From: Paenibacillus ottowii
GTDB lineage: Bacteria; Bacillota; Bacilli; Paenibacillales; Paenibacillaceae
DNA length: 64,000 bases
Assembly (NCBI RefSeq): GCF_006874425.1
Contig: NZ_VIJZ01000002.1
Coordinates: 372,001-436,000 of the forward strand
Direction: 5' to 3'
Made by a program: the position numbers and the translations under genes. This document shows positions 16,706 through 26,072 of the stretch, piece by piece. Position 1 is the first letter of the stretch; each line of letters starts with the position of its first letter. Below the pieces are notes generated by a model that had not been told where the DNA came from, did not search any database, and was given only the letters and a program-made list of their open reading frames with translations.

Positions 16706-18994
16706 TTATAGCTCCGAAATTTCATGTTTCTTTTTCAGAATGGTCCAGCGACGCTCAATCTCCTGCTCAAAAGCAGCCAGCGTTGCTTCCTCTTTGAGAA
16801 GATGCTTCGTTTTACCCATTAATTTTAGCCATTCTGCAGCTGGAATCCGTTTTCCCTTGTCTTCCGGATTGTACGTAATCGTCGTGCTTCCCTGCTCGAT
16901 TTCGTACAAAGGAAAGAAGCAAGACTCAACTGCGGCGCCTACGATGCTAGTACCCAGTCTGTCTTCGGATTTCCAGTTGAGCGGGCAAGCGCACAGAATT
17001 TTACCATAAGCCGTACCAACGTTGTTGGCATACCATTGAGCCTTGGCAGCTTTGCGAAGCATATCCTGCGGATGGCTTTCGGCTGCTGTAAAAGCATACG
17101 GGATGTTACAGGCGGCCATGATTTGCACAGTATCCTTATGATGCCCTTGCTTCCCTTTTTGCATTTTCCCTACACCCGACGTACTGGTCATATGCCCCAT
17201 TGGAGTGGAGTACGATTGCTGCGAACCTGTATTCATGTACCCCTCGTTGTCATATTCCAGCATAATTAGTTTATGGTTACGCAAAGCCGCACCAATTGCA
17301 GACCCCATACCGATATCCATCCCGCCGTCACCACTAATCATGATAAAGGTTGGATCATCGGATATCTCAATTTCATTACGTCGCTTCATCTCCATGTAAG
17401 CTTCCAGCGCTCCTGAAATTGTAGCGGCCCCGTTTTGAAAAAGATTGTGGATCATCGGTTGTTTGTGTGATGTATATGGGTATCCTGTCGTAACCACATA
17501 TACGCAGCCGGTCTGGAACAGTACGACAATATCGCCTTCAATCCCTTTAAAAAACAGTTCCAGCGCAGACAATGCCCCACAACCAGGGCAAGCTCCGTGA
17601 CCCGGTGTAAGACGGCGAGGTTTGGTTGTCAACGAACGCAAAGGGGGTACCTTGACCTTGAGCTTCCCAGTCGCCTCGTCCGGTGTAACCTGAATCAGCC
17701 CCGTACGGTATGCATTGCCACGTGGTGGCTGCATGACTTGCGGCATCACCTTGTCTGGAGAGCCTGGATTAATCCCGTAATAATCAAAAGGCTTCTCCGC
17801 GCGTTCAGCCTCTGCCGCCTGAATCGCAAGCTGGAAGAAGGCCTCTGCATCTTCCGCATAAAAGTCCTTACCACCCAAGCCAAAGATACGGCTTAACACG
17901 ATGGTTTGGTTCAACGGGTCCTCCTGCAACGCCGCCTTGATTTCGTGCGTCAAATTACCGCCATCTGATCCGTATGAATCTGCACGTTCACCCACCAGCA
18001 GCGCCTTGACATGCCGCAATGCCTCCCGCAATTGTGCAGCAGGGAATGGACGGATGATATTCGGACGAATCACGCCCGCTTTAATGCCGCGCGTGCGGAG
18101 TTGATCCGCCACATCCTTGGCCGATTCGGCCGCCGAGTTCAGCAGGAAGACCGCAACCTCAGCATCCTCCATATGATACAGGTCCAAAATCGGATATTCC
18201 CGCCCGGATAAAGCGGCATATTCTGCTGCTACCTGCTCATATACTCCTTCTGAAAGCTTCAACGCTTTGGATAGTTGAGCGTGATTATTCGTCAGGTCAT
18301 CGCCGTTCATATGCGCACCCACAGTGACAGGACGATCAAAATCCGTAATATTCGGATAATTCAGGTTCGGGTTGGGGCCTACAAAATCGCGTACGGTCTC
18401 TGCATCGGCAAAATATTGCACTTTACGTTTTTGATGGGACGTATAAAACCCGTCATACGCGACCATTACTGGCAATCGTACATCGCTATGCTCTGCGATT
18501 TTTAGGGCCATGATGTTCATATCATACACAGCCTGTGGCGTACTCGCTGTCAATATAACCCAGCCTGTATTCAAACCATAATACAGGTCCGAATGATCCC
18601 CTCGAATATCCAGGGGACCACTGACTGCACGTGTCACCAAATTCATAACCATAGGAAAACGGGTACCTGACTGGACAGGCAACTGCTCCAGCATGTACAG
18701 GAAACCTTGCGAACTGGTGGCATTGACAACCCGTGCTCCGGCCGCCGCAGCTCCATAACAAATCCCTGCCGATCCGTGTTCTCCATCTGCTGCAACCAGC
18801 TTAATATTATGCTGACCGCGCGTTTTCATTTGATCCAGATACTGTGCTACCTCAGTCGACGGCGTAATCGGGAAATATCCCATCATATGATAGTTGATCT
18901 GCGCAGCCGCTGTAGCTGCCATTTCATTACCGGATTCGAATGTTGTCACTTGTGCGGCGCCCGTCTGTTTGAGTTCTTCCTCCAGCTTTGCCAT
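16706..18994 (-). CDS. 2-oxoacid:ferredoxin oxidoreductase, fused alpha and beta subunits
   Basis: 762 residues. Residues ~15-400 are the alpha (POR N and domain II) part: MMGYFPITPSTEVAQYL, ADGEHGSAGICYGAAAAGARVVNATSSQG. From about 455 the beta part follows: TPGHGACPGCGALSA, then the thiamine-diphosphate site GDGGMDIGMGS ... DNEGYMNTGSQQS. The enzyme converts a 2-oxoacid (pyruvate-type likeliest) and CoA to acyl-CoA, CO2 and reduced ferredoxin. In most bacteria alpha and beta are separate or all domains are in one PFOR. Its ATG overlaps the stop of the gamma-delta gene by one base (TAATG), so the two polypeptides are coupled. Substrate is not determinable from sequence alone. Confidence 0.9.
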   Translation of the reverse strand: MAKLEEELKQTGAAQVTTFESGNEMAATAAAQINYHMMGYFPITPSTEVAQYLDQMKTRGQHNIKLVAADGEHGSAGICYGAAAAGARVVNATSSQGFLYMLEQLPVQSGTRFPMVMNLVTRAVSGPLDIRGDHSDLYYGLNTGWVILTASTPQAVYDMNIMALKIAEHSDVRLPVMVAYDGFYTSHQKRKVQYFADAETVRDFVGPNPNLNYPNITDFDRPVTVGAHMNGDDLTNNHAQLSKALKLSEGVYEQVAAEYAALSGREYPILDLYHMEDAEVAVFLLNSAAESAKDVADQLRTRGIKAGVIRPNIIRPFPAAQLREALRHVKALLVGERADSYGSDGGNLTHEIKAALQEDPLNQTIVLSRIFGLGGKDFYAEDAEAFFQLAIQAAEAERAEKPFDYYGINPGSPDKVMPQVMQPPRGNAYRTGLIQVTPDEATGKLKVKVPPLRSLTTKPRRLTPGHGACPGCGALSALELFFKGIEGDIVVLFQTGCVYVVTTGYPYTSHKQPMIHNLFQNGAATISGALEAYMEMKRRNEIEISDDPTFIMISGDGGMDIGMGSAIGAALRNHKLIMLEYDNEGYMNTGSQQSYSTPMGHMTSTSGVGKMQKGKQGHHKDTVQIMAACNIPYAFTAAESHPQDMLRKAAKAQWYANNVGTAYGKILCACPLNWKSEDRLGTSIVGAAVESCFFPLYEIEQGSTTITYNPEDKGKRIPAAEWLKLMGKTKHLLKEEATLAAFEQEIERRWTILKKKHEISEL

Positions 18995-20007
18995 TACGCA
19001 CGCCCTCCTTCATATACTGGAAATTGGTGGGCAATGCGATTCTGCTCCGCCCAGCCCCATTGCTCGCGACGCGAGCTTAATGCCCCCGACGGGCAAATAT
19101 CTACACACTTCAGACACCCTTTGCAATACTGGTAATCAATCCCTTGCAAAAACGGCATCATTCTTCCGCGTTTGTCTGCTTGCTCTTCCCATACAAAGCA
19201 GTAATCCGGGCAAATCGAATCACACTTGGCACAATGAGTACATTTATCAGCTTCATACTCAGGTACATAACCCTGGCGTGAACCACTAACATCTTTCGTC
19301 ATGCTGTTGCCCTGAGTTGCAATAACGCCCCCTAGCAATTGAGTTTCGTACCCTAGCAAAGGCTGCGGACGTTCGAAAACCCGATCCTGCGCGTCAGCAG
19401 TAACCGGATATACATGTAGTTGCATTTCTTCAAAACCACGATTAAATGTACGCAGATTAGGTTCCACTAATTGTGGATTTTTCTTTTCAAAAGTACTGCG
19501 AATAACCGATCTCATTGCTTCCGGGTCCAGGAAGTCACAGACACGGAACAAGGCACCAAGCATGGACGTATTTAGTTTGGTCCGCTCTTCCAGTGCAATG
19601 CCCATCGCATCCACCACTGCTAATGTACCGGATTCCAGTCCCAAATCAGCCCGTATTTCTTCTGCCGGACGTGTGGAATTTACCACTACAATCCCATCTG
19701 CTGGCAGGCCGCTGATTACATTTACCGTTTTGTATAACGTTTCATGGAAAATGCCTACCACATGCGGTTGCTCGATCGGACTGTGATCGCGAATATCCAC
19801 CTCCGGCTCACAGAAGCGAACAAAGCTTTTAACCGGAGATCCCTTCTTTTCCGAACCGTAGGATGAGAAATTTGAAGCATTCAGTCCCAGACCAAGTACC
19901 CCGGTTTCGGCCAACATTTTGCCAGCCAGATTTGCGCCGAGTCCACCAATGGATTCCAGCCGGATTTCAAAAAATCCGAGTCGATTTGTGCGCGTTAAAA
20001 TAGACAA
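18994..20007 (-). CDS. 2-oxoacid:ferredoxin oxidoreductase, fused gamma and ferredoxin (delta) subunits
   Basis: 337 residues. The N-terminal gamma domain has RLESIGGLGANLAGKMLAE, the usual glycine-rich opening of PorG. The C-terminal delta domain (about 250-337) carries two 4Fe-4S motifs, CTHCAKCDSICP and CKGCLKCVDICP, giving eight cysteines for electron transfer to ferredoxin. The start is taken at a TTG (20007) because AAGAAGGGGG lies nine bases upstream; a GTG at 20052 would add 15 residues without a ribosome site. It is the promoter-proximal gene of the pair. Confidence 0.88.
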   Translation of the reverse strand: MSILTRTNRLGFFEIRLESIGGLGANLAGKMLAETGVLGLGLNASNFSSYGSEKKGSPVKSFVRFCEPEVDIRDHSPIEQPHVVGIFHETLYKTVNVISGLPADGIVVVNSTRPAEEIRADLGLESGTLAVVDAMGIALEERTKLNTSMLGALFRVCDFLDPEAMRSVIRSTFEKKNPQLVEPNLRTFNRGFEEMQLHVYPVTADAQDRVFERPQPLLGYETQLLGGVIATQGNSMTKDVSGSRQGYVPEYEADKCTHCAKCDSICPDYCFVWEEQADKRGRMMPFLQGIDYQYCKGCLKCVDICPSGALSSRREQWGWAEQNRIAHQFPVYEGGRA

Positions 20008-20183
20008 TGTGATAAGCCCCCTTCTTTTCCAACTCTTACTGAGCTTGAACACTCATATAAAATAAATGGAAATATGCACTCTTGTGAAAAGGCTATCACA
20101 ACACTTACTTTTCGAATGTGATCTTACGCACTGTAATACGTACGTGATTGTGAAAATTAGCAAACCGTCAAACAAAAGACATC

Positions 20184-20215
20184 AAAAGCCGCCCTGTCCA
20201 AAGACAGAGCGGCTT
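20184..20215 (-). terminator. ppiB terminator
   Basis: AAGCCGCTCTGTC and GACAGGGCGGCTT pair around TTTG on the minus strand, with a T-run behind. Confidence 0.85.
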
Positions 20216-20259
20216 ACGAGCAACGCTATTCAAAATAGGGAAGGCATGTGACGGTAAAA

Positions 20260-20694
20260 TTACGCGTCAAATACTTTAACCTCTTTCATTTTGTCGCCTT
20301 GTTTTACAGCATCAATGAATTCCATACCTTTGGTTACTTTACCAAATACAGTATGTACTCCATCCAAATGTGGCTGTGGAGCGTAGCAAATAAAGAATTG
20401 GCTGCCACCGGTGTTGCGACCTGCATGAGCCATGGACAGAACGCCTTTGGCATGCTTGGTTGTGTTCGTAGCTGTTTCACAGTCAATTGTGTAGCCAGGA
20501 CCGCCTGTACCGTTACCGATCGGACAACCCCCTTGAGCAACAAAGCCTGGAATGACGCGGTGGAAGCTCAAACCGTTGTAGAAACCACTGTTTGCCAGCT
20601 TTTCAAAGTTAGCAACGGTGTTTGGAGCTTCTTCTGGGAAAAAGTCAATTTCGACGATGCCGCCGTTTTCAAGATCTATTCTACCTTTTTTCAT
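20260..20694 (-). CDS. ppiB: Peptidyl-prolyl cis-trans isomerase B (cyclophilin)
   Basis: 144 residues, a compact cytoplasmic cyclophilin that catalyses proline isomerisation during folding. Active-site segments are clear: [15 protein letters not shown] (catalytic Arg and Phe), [19 protein letters not shown], and [20 protein letters not shown] precedes the ATG. In B. subtilis ppiB also lies next to the spoVA-lysA region. It appears to be its own transcription unit. Confidence 0.96.
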   Translation of the reverse strand: MKKGRIDLENGGIVEIDFFPEEAPNTVANFEKLANSGFYNGLSFHRVIPGFVAQGGCPIGNGTGGPGYTIDCETATNTTKHAKGVLSMAHAGRNTGGSQFFICYAPQPHLDGVHTVFGKVTKGMEFIDAVKQGDKMKEVKVFDA

Positions 20695-20784
20695 TGTTTG
20701 TATCTCCTTTTCAACCTGTTTTGAGAACTAAATAACATCAAGTTCCAGTTTACTATGAATTGGCGCGCTTAGCAAAGCCTTGTC

Positions 20785-20833
20785 CAAAAAAAAGGCCATT
20801 GTCCCCGGTCTATGATTACCGACACAATGGCCT
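20785..20833 (-). terminator. lysA terminator
   Basis: AGGCCATTGT and ACAATGGCCT pair on the minus strand and are followed by TTTTTTTT. Confidence 0.9.
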
Positions 20834-20856
20834 GCTTGATTTTAGAATTCCAAAAT

Positions 20857-22224
20857 TCAGGACGAAACCGTAATTTTGGCGTTGGGCTGAGCCATTGAAC
20901 TAGCTTGGTCACGAACCAAGCGCTGTGGAATAACGTCATTGCGAACGATATCCTCGTACGTTTCCCGACGCACTACCAGTTCGGCCTCCCCGTTGTTGAC
21001 AAATACAACTGCTGGGCGACGTATCCGGTTATAATTGCTCGCCATGGAGTAATTATAAGCTCCGGTTGAGGCAACAGCGAGCAAATCCCCGCTATTCGGA
21101 CAAGGCAGTTCTACATCCCAAATAAGCATATCGCCGCTTTCACAGCATTTGCCTGCAATGGATACTGTCTCTTCGTTCGCATCTTGTGCGCGATTAGCCA
21201 GCATCGCTTCATACTTGGCCTGATACAGTGCAGGACGTGGATTATCTGTCATTCCGCCGTCTACGGAAACATATTTACGAACCTGCGGAATATCCTTGAT
21301 ACTTCCTACTGTATACAAGGTCGTACCTGAATCCCCTACAATACTACGCCCCGGCTCAATCCAAATTTCTGGAAGCTCATCATAAAGTCCTGAAAAATGA
21401 GTTTTCACTGCTTCGCTGATCGCCTTTACATAGGTGGATAGCTTCAGCGGTGTGTCCTCCTCTGTGTAGCGGATGCCAAATCCTCCACCGAGATTAATCA
21501 CCTTGAAGGAATACTGTAGCTGTTCTTTAATCTCCCTGGAAAAAGCTGCGACCCGCTCAGCAGCCATTTGGAAGCCATTGACTTCGAAGATTTGCGAACC
21601 GATATGAGAATGTACTCCCAGCAAATTAAGATGGTCCAGCTCGATCGCCTGTTCGACCGCTTGACGTGCTGTACCGTTTGCAATGTCAAAACCAAATTTT
21701 GAATCTTCTTGACCTGTAGCCATATATTCATGCGTATGCGCTTCAACCCCTGGCGTAACCCGCAGTAAAATATTCACCTGCTGTCCTTTTTCAAAGGCAA
21801 GGGCCTGCAACAAATGCAATTCCATCTCGCTATCAACAACAAAGCAGCCAATCTGCGCCTCTAATGCCATTTCAATTTCTTCCGGCGTCTTGTTATTGCC
21901 GTGAAAATGGATTCGCTCAGCCGGGAATCCTGCTTGCAGTGCTGTAAACAACTCTCCGCTGGAAACGACATCGAGCGACATTCCTTCTTCAGCAGCTAAA
22001 GCACACATCGCCATCACACAAAATGCCTTGCTTGCATAAGCCACTTGAAATTTCAAACCGGTCTCACGAAATGCTTCCATGAATTCCCGGCAACGCCGAC
22101 GGACTAACTGTTCGTCTACAATATATAGCGGCGTGCCAAAACGCTCTTTCAAAAGCGTGGTATCACATCCGCCAATCTCCAAATGTCCATTGCTGTTAAT
22201 TTTACTGCTTCCATGCAAATACAT
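20857..22224 (-). CDS. lysA: Diaminopimelate decarboxylase
   Basis: 455 residues from the ATG at 22224 (AGAGAGG upstream). The PLP-dependent fold-III decarboxylase makes lysine from meso-diaminopimelate, the last step of the pathway. The PLP lysine lies in VAYASKAFC; HFHGNNKTPEEI, GVHSHIGSQIFEV, LGGGFGIRY and IEPGRSIVGDSG are family blocks, and CCESGDML near the C-terminus supplies the partner-chain cysteine. It sits downstream of the spoVA genes, as in B. subtilis, so it may be partly read with them, supplying lysine or balancing DAP in the forespore (inference). Confidence 0.96.
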   Translation of the reverse strand: MYLHGSSKINSNGHLEIGGCDTTLLKERFGTPLYIVDEQLVRRRCREFMEAFRETGLKFQVAYASKAFCVMAMCALAAEEGMSLDVVSSGELFTALQAGFPAERIHFHGNNKTPEEIEMALEAQIGCFVVDSEMELHLLQALAFEKGQQVNILLRVTPGVEAHTHEYMATGQEDSKFGFDIANGTARQAVEQAIELDHLNLLGVHSHIGSQIFEVNGFQMAAERVAAFSREIKEQLQYSFKVINLGGGFGIRYTEEDTPLKLSTYVKAISEAVKTHFSGLYDELPEIWIEPGRSIVGDSGTTLYTVGSIKDIPQVRKYVSVDGGMTDNPRPALYQAKYEAMLANRAQDANEETVSIAGKCCESGDMLIWDVELPCPNSGDLLAVASTGAYNYSMASNYNRIRRPAVVFVNNGEAELVVRRETYEDIVRNDVIPQRLVRDQASSMAQPNAKITVSS

Positions 22225-22334
22225 GTTCTGGCGCCTCTCTTTCTGGAACAAGCTAGTTATATTCCATCGAATGTTTACACCAGTATAGCAAAAAAAACAT
22301 CAAGAACAATGGATTTTTATGCAGATCATTTACA

Positions 22335-24029
22335 TTAATGCTCCTGTCCATTGCCTGAGTTCGAATCTGTATTGGCATCCGAATGGGGCATACGCGTATT
22401 GTCCCTTGTTTTATTAAATGACGGGCGGTTAGGCGCATTAAGTACAGGCATACGGAACAAGATGGAAGCTAACGCCTTGACATTAAAGGGTATAAACGGC
22501 CATAAATAGGAAGAATTATATGACCGATGCAGCGTCAGCATCAAAATGATCAGTGTCGTACCCACGACAAAGCCCGGTACGTGAAAAATAGCAACAGCAA
22601 CCAGCAGGAAAAGTCGAATCAGTCTATTCGCAAGTCCTAGCTCATAGCTGGGTGTTGCGAACATTCCTATGGCAGCAACCGCCATGTATAGCACAACTTC
22701 ATTTACGAAAAGCCCCGTCTTAACCGCGATATCACCCACCAGAATGGCTGCGATCAAACCCATAGCGGAAGCCAGGGGTGTCGGAGTATGCACGGCTGCC
22801 ATTCGCATAAGATCAACCCCTAGTTCCACAATGATAAATTGGGCAATCAGCGGAAGATGTGCTTGCTTTTGAGGACCGATAAAATCGAGAAACGCTGGTT
22901 TTAATTCGGGATTGATAACCATCAGCAACCACATCGGAAGCAAGAACATTGAGGCAAATATGCCTATAAAACGTACCCAGCGCAAGTAGCTTCCCATAAA
23001 TGCGGTTTGCCGATTCTCTTCTGCATGCTGACACAGGTCGAAAAAAGTGGTCGGCAAAATCATCACACTGGGTGAGGTATCAACGAAAATAACGAGTCTT
23101 CCTTCCATAATATGCGAAGCCACGACATCTGGTCGCTCCGAATAGCGCACTAATGGATATGGATTCCATCCTTTATTGATAATCGTCTCTTCTAATTGCT
23201 TATCAGCCAGTGGAATACCATCCAGATTAACATTTTTAATTTTGTCTCGTACAGTATCAACCATAACCTTATCCACAATATCATCAATGTAGCCCAAGCA
23301 TACATCTGTTCGGGTTCGGCGTCCTACTTGCATGGCCTCAAATTTAAGTCCGGGATCCCGTAAGCGCCGACGCACCAGGCCTACATTTATAAGCATTGTT
23401 TCCGTAAACCCATCGCGTGAACCGCGCACGACTCTCTCTAAGGAAGGTTCCTCTGGACTCCGCACGGGGTAATTACGGGTATCCAGAATGACAGAAAAAC
23501 GTTCGCCTTCCATGAAGAACGCACTATATCCCGCCAGCACCTTATTGATGACAGCAGACATTTTATCTGACTTCTCCACCTGTATATGTGGAATAAATTT
23601 TTCAAAATACGCTTGAAGCCCAGCTGAAGTCATGTCATCCGGTGTCAGATAGGTGAGCCGCTTTAACACTTCGAGCATGATCTGATCCTTGGCAAAGCTA
23701 TTCAGAAACAGGTACCCGATATGGCGACCGCCCGTTGTCATTTCCCTGAATACAACATCAAACGTCTCTCCCAAGCCCAATACCATTTTAAGGGTTTCGC
23801 AATTTTCCTTCATCTTTGGCGAAATATCATCCTCAATTTGCCAATAACGTATGGATTCCTCTACATTATCAGAATGCTCGCTTTCTTTTTTGTGCTTAAT
23901 ATGGGCGTCTTCCTGCTCCTGCTCTTGCTTCCGGGAGCCCGAACTTTCCCCGTCAGTATCATGTTCCCTTCCCATTGCTCCGTCTTCATGATGTTGCTCC
24001 TGCTGATCCTGCTCCGTTCTATGATCCAT
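22335..24029 (-). CDS. spoVAF: Stage V sporulation protein AF (GerA-type membrane protein)
   Basis: 564 residues from the ATG at 24029, which has AAGGGGGC upstream. An unusually hydrophilic N-terminus (about 1-70: Gln, Glu, His and Lys rich) precedes a GerA-like soluble domain and a C-terminal block of five or six membrane helices (from about 360). SIRYWQIEDD, DTSPSVMILPTTFFDLCQ and HTPTPLASAMGLIAAILVGDIAVKTGLF are typical of SpoVAF and GerA A-subunits. In spores SpoVAF joins the germination machinery in the inner membrane. It follows spoVAB directly. A GerA receptor subunit is the alternative, but the spoVA context favours SpoVAF. Confidence 0.9.
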   Translation of the reverse strand: MDHRTEQDQQEQHHEDGAMGREHDTDGESSGSRKQEQEQEDAHIKHKKESEHSDNVEESIRYWQIEDDISPKMKENCETLKMVLGLGETFDVVFREMTTGGRHIGYLFLNSFAKDQIMLEVLKRLTYLTPDDMTSAGLQAYFEKFIPHIQVEKSDKMSAVINKVLAGYSAFFMEGERFSVILDTRNYPVRSPEEPSLERVVRGSRDGFTETMLINVGLVRRRLRDPGLKFEAMQVGRRTRTDVCLGYIDDIVDKVMVDTVRDKIKNVNLDGIPLADKQLEETIINKGWNPYPLVRYSERPDVVASHIMEGRLVIFVDTSPSVMILPTTFFDLCQHAEENRQTAFMGSYLRWVRFIGIFASMFLLPMWLLMVINPELKPAFLDFIGPQKQAHLPLIAQFIIVELGVDLMRMAAVHTPTPLASAMGLIAAILVGDIAVKTGLFVNEVVLYMAVAAIGMFATPSYELGLANRLIRLFLLVAVAIFHVPGFVVGTTLIILMLTLHRSYNSSYLWPFIPFNVKALASILFRMPVLNAPNRPSFNKTRDNTRMPHSDANTDSNSGNGQEH

Positions 24030-24055
24030 ATCTCTTGCCCCCTTCTCTTTCGCTA

Positions 24056-24478
24056 TTAACGGTTGTATACAAACCAATCAAATAAGGAACCCATCACCTT
24101 GCCAAGCACCATTGCCATTAACAGACCGAACATGTATACGGTCATATGAAGTCGCTTGGCCAGTATCGGCAGGAGATTTAGTACCTCTGTTAGAGCCGCG
24201 GCGAGCAAGCCAATAAACACTCCGCAAAATAACCCAGGTATCCATGTAAACATGGCCGGTAACGGCAAACAGATGTTCCAAAAATCAGCCACGGTTCCCA
24301 CCACTGAACCTAATATCATTGCCTTTTCGTATGCACGCGATTTTTTGTACGTTCGGGTAAGTTGTGCTAATCGCGGCATGATATCCAGCACAATAAAAAA
24401 GGCAATCACACCGCTACCTATCGCCAGTCCCCCAGCAATGCCCAAAATAATCTGAAGTGCGGCCTGTATAAATATCAT
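24056..24478 (-). CDS. spoVAB: Stage V sporulation protein AB
   Basis: 140 residues with four predicted membrane helices: GGLAIGSGVIAFFIVLDIMPRL near the start, a basic loop (TRTYKKSRAYEKAM), then AMFTWIPGLFCGVFIGLLAAAL and MFGLLMAMVLGKVMGSLF. This is the length and pattern of SpoVAB, a forespore inner-membrane protein of the dipicolinic-acid operon. The ATG overlaps the spoVAA stop (ATGA). Confidence 0.9.
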   Translation of the reverse strand: MIFIQAALQIILGIAGGLAIGSGVIAFFIVLDIMPRLAQLTRTYKKSRAYEKAMILGSVVGTVADFWNICLPLPAMFTWIPGLFCGVFIGLLAAALTEVLNLLPILAKRLHMTVYMFGLLMAMVLGKVMGSLFDWFVYNR

Positions 24479-25128
24479 GGTTCCTTATCCTTTGTCTGCA
24501 GGCGAGCCATCTTTTCATACTCCTCTGCCACAACATACTGATCCACATTCTCCTGATAGAGATACATTTCCACCTCCAGTGGCGTCGGCTCCTCATTCCA
24601 TTTTTTCTTGAACAAGTGATTAAAAAATACGATCATGCCAAAGCCGATGCCGAATGAGTAAGCAATTTGGAACAAGTACGGATGTTCATCCTTTTGTCCC
24701 GTAATCATTTCCACAATCCGAACCTGTACCTCCATCATGTTAACATCAGCATGAAAGTTCATAATCGTCAGCGCAGAGCCAAAAAATAGAAGCAGCCACA
24801 CCAACACAAACAGTATTTTGGATGGCTTACGGGGTCTCTCCACGATTTCCACAAGCACATGCGGTTTCCCAAGAGATTCAACTACGACTCCCGGAATGTG
24901 GTCTCTAATTTTTGATATGATCTGCAGCATGTCTACCAGTATCAGATTCCCGTCCTGCTTCTGCGGCCGCTTGAGAACAAGTCCAAGCAGATCCTTTTCC
25001 CGTTCAGGATCCGCCAGCAGATGGGCTACATCGCCCAAATGTAGGTCCTGGCCTTGGATCATGCGCACACGGCTACGGAGCCGCAAATAGACAATAGGAG
25101 CCACTGTAGGAGCCGGACTGTGATTCAT
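24475..25128 (-). CDS. spoVAA: Stage V sporulation protein AA
   Basis: 217 residues. The soluble N-terminal part (VYLRLRSRVRMIQGQDLHLGDVA ... IPGVVVESLG) is the SpoVAA domain; two membrane helices follow near 103-122 and 153-172, and the C-terminus is charged. It is the first gene of this spoVA operon, behind a near-perfect sigma-G promoter. AAGGAGG precedes the ATG. In B. subtilis SpoVAA helps move dipicolinate into the forespore, although spoVAC, AD and AEB, the core channel genes, are not found in this window. Confidence 0.92.
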   Translation of the reverse strand: MNHSPAPTVAPIVYLRLRSRVRMIQGQDLHLGDVAHLLADPEREKDLLGLVLKRPQKQDGNLILVDMLQIISKIRDHIPGVVVESLGKPHVLVEIVERPRKPSKILFVLVWLLLFFGSALTIMNFHADVNMMEVQVRIVEMITGQKDEHPYLFQIAYSFGIGFGMIVFFNHLFKKKWNEEPTPLEVEMYLYQENVDQYVVAEEYEKMARLQTKDKEP

Positions 25129-25160
25129 CCGATTCCCTCCTTATCCTCGTAATTACCGAT

Positions 25161-25190
25161 TAGTATGGAACGAAGCAAGCAAACCTATTC
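25161..25190 (-). promoter_or_regulatory. Sigma-G promoter of the spoVA operon
   Basis: On the minus strand GAATA and CATACTA are 18 bases apart, matching the sigma-G pattern (GHATR, CATWMTA) fully. It lies between the sigF terminator and spoVAA, giving forespore-specific late expression. Confidence 0.75.
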
Positions 25191-25215
25191 TGTATATTTG
25201 TCTTTTGTCACACGT

Positions 25216-25262
25216 AAAAAAGAGTACTCCTCGCCATACAAATGGCTTTGGAATACTCTTTA
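25216..25262 (-). terminator. spoIIA-sigF operon terminator
   Basis: AAAGAGTA-T-TCC and GGA-G-TACTCTTT pair on the minus strand with TTTTTT behind and an inner CCAT/ATGG. Confidence 0.8.
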
Positions 25263-25305
25263 GAATGCGTTAGTATAAGGATTTCACTCACTAAATCCTG
25301 TCTCA

Positions 25306-26061
25306 TTATTGGGCAATCTGATCGCGGATTAGCTGTAAAATCTTTTTTTCCAATCGTGATACCTGCACCTGCGAAATACCTAGACGACTTGCAACCTCTG
25401 ATTGAGTCTGATCCCGGTAATAGCGCAGGTACACAATCAATCGTTCCCGCTCAGATAATCCGTCTATAGCCTCATTCAGTGCCAGCTTGTCAAACCATCT
25501 TTCCTGGGATTCATCAGCAATCTGATCCATAAGTGTAATCGGATCTCCGTCATTTTCAAATACCGTTTCGTGAATGGAGGTAGGAGGCTTGTTAGCCTCC
25601 TGTGCAAAAACAACATCCTCCGGTGTCACTCCCAGCTCATCAGCAACCTCCTTGACGGTAGGCAGACGATTAAGCCGTTTGGATAGCTCGTCCTTCATTT
25701 TGCGGACCTTATTGGCTGTTTCTTTTAAAGAGCGGCTAACCTTGAGTGTACCGTCATCTCGAAGGAAGCGTTGAATCTCACCGATAATCATCGGAACCGC
25801 ATATGTTGAAAATTTGACATCGTAGCTGAGATCGAATTTATCCACCGATTTTAACAATCCGATGCAACCAATTTGAAAAAGATCGTCAGGTTCATACCCC
25901 CGGTTCATAAAGCGCTGCACGACAGACCAAACGAGCCGGATATTACTATTGACCAGTGTCTCACGAGCGTCATTGTCACCAGATTGGCTCAGTGCAATAA
26001 GCCGCTTGACTTCTGTATCCTCCAAATAGCTGTGCGAAGTCTTTTTTCCTCCTGCTTCCAT
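25306..26061 (-). CDS. sigF: RNA polymerase sporulation sigma factor F
   Basis: 251 residues of the sigma-70 class B/F/G type. Region 2 includes NIRLVWSVVQRF and DLFQIGCIGLLKSVDKFDL; region 3 carries KVRKMKDELSKRL; region 4 has YRDQTQSEVASRLGISQVQVSRLEKK, the -35-reading helix-turn-helix. It is the first forespore-specific sigma factor, held inactive by SpoIIAB. The order spoIIAA-spoIIAB-sigF is conserved in spore formers. Confidence 0.96.
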   Translation of the reverse strand: MEAGGKKTSHSYLEDTEVKRLIALSQSGDNDARETLVNSNIRLVWSVVQRFMNRGYEPDDLFQIGCIGLLKSVDKFDLSYDVKFSTYAVPMIIGEIQRFLRDDGTLKVSRSLKETANKVRKMKDELSKRLNRLPTVKEVADELGVTPEDVVFAQEANKPPTSIHETVFENDGDPITLMDQIADESQERWFDKLALNEAIDGLSERERLIVYLRYYRDQTQSEVASRLGISQVQVSRLEKKILQLIRDQIAQ

Positions 26062-26072
26062 AGGATCAACTC

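Noticed and set aside
18522..18761. Frames opposite or overlapping the oxidoreductase
   Set aside because: They have no start signals and shadow a well-supported gene.
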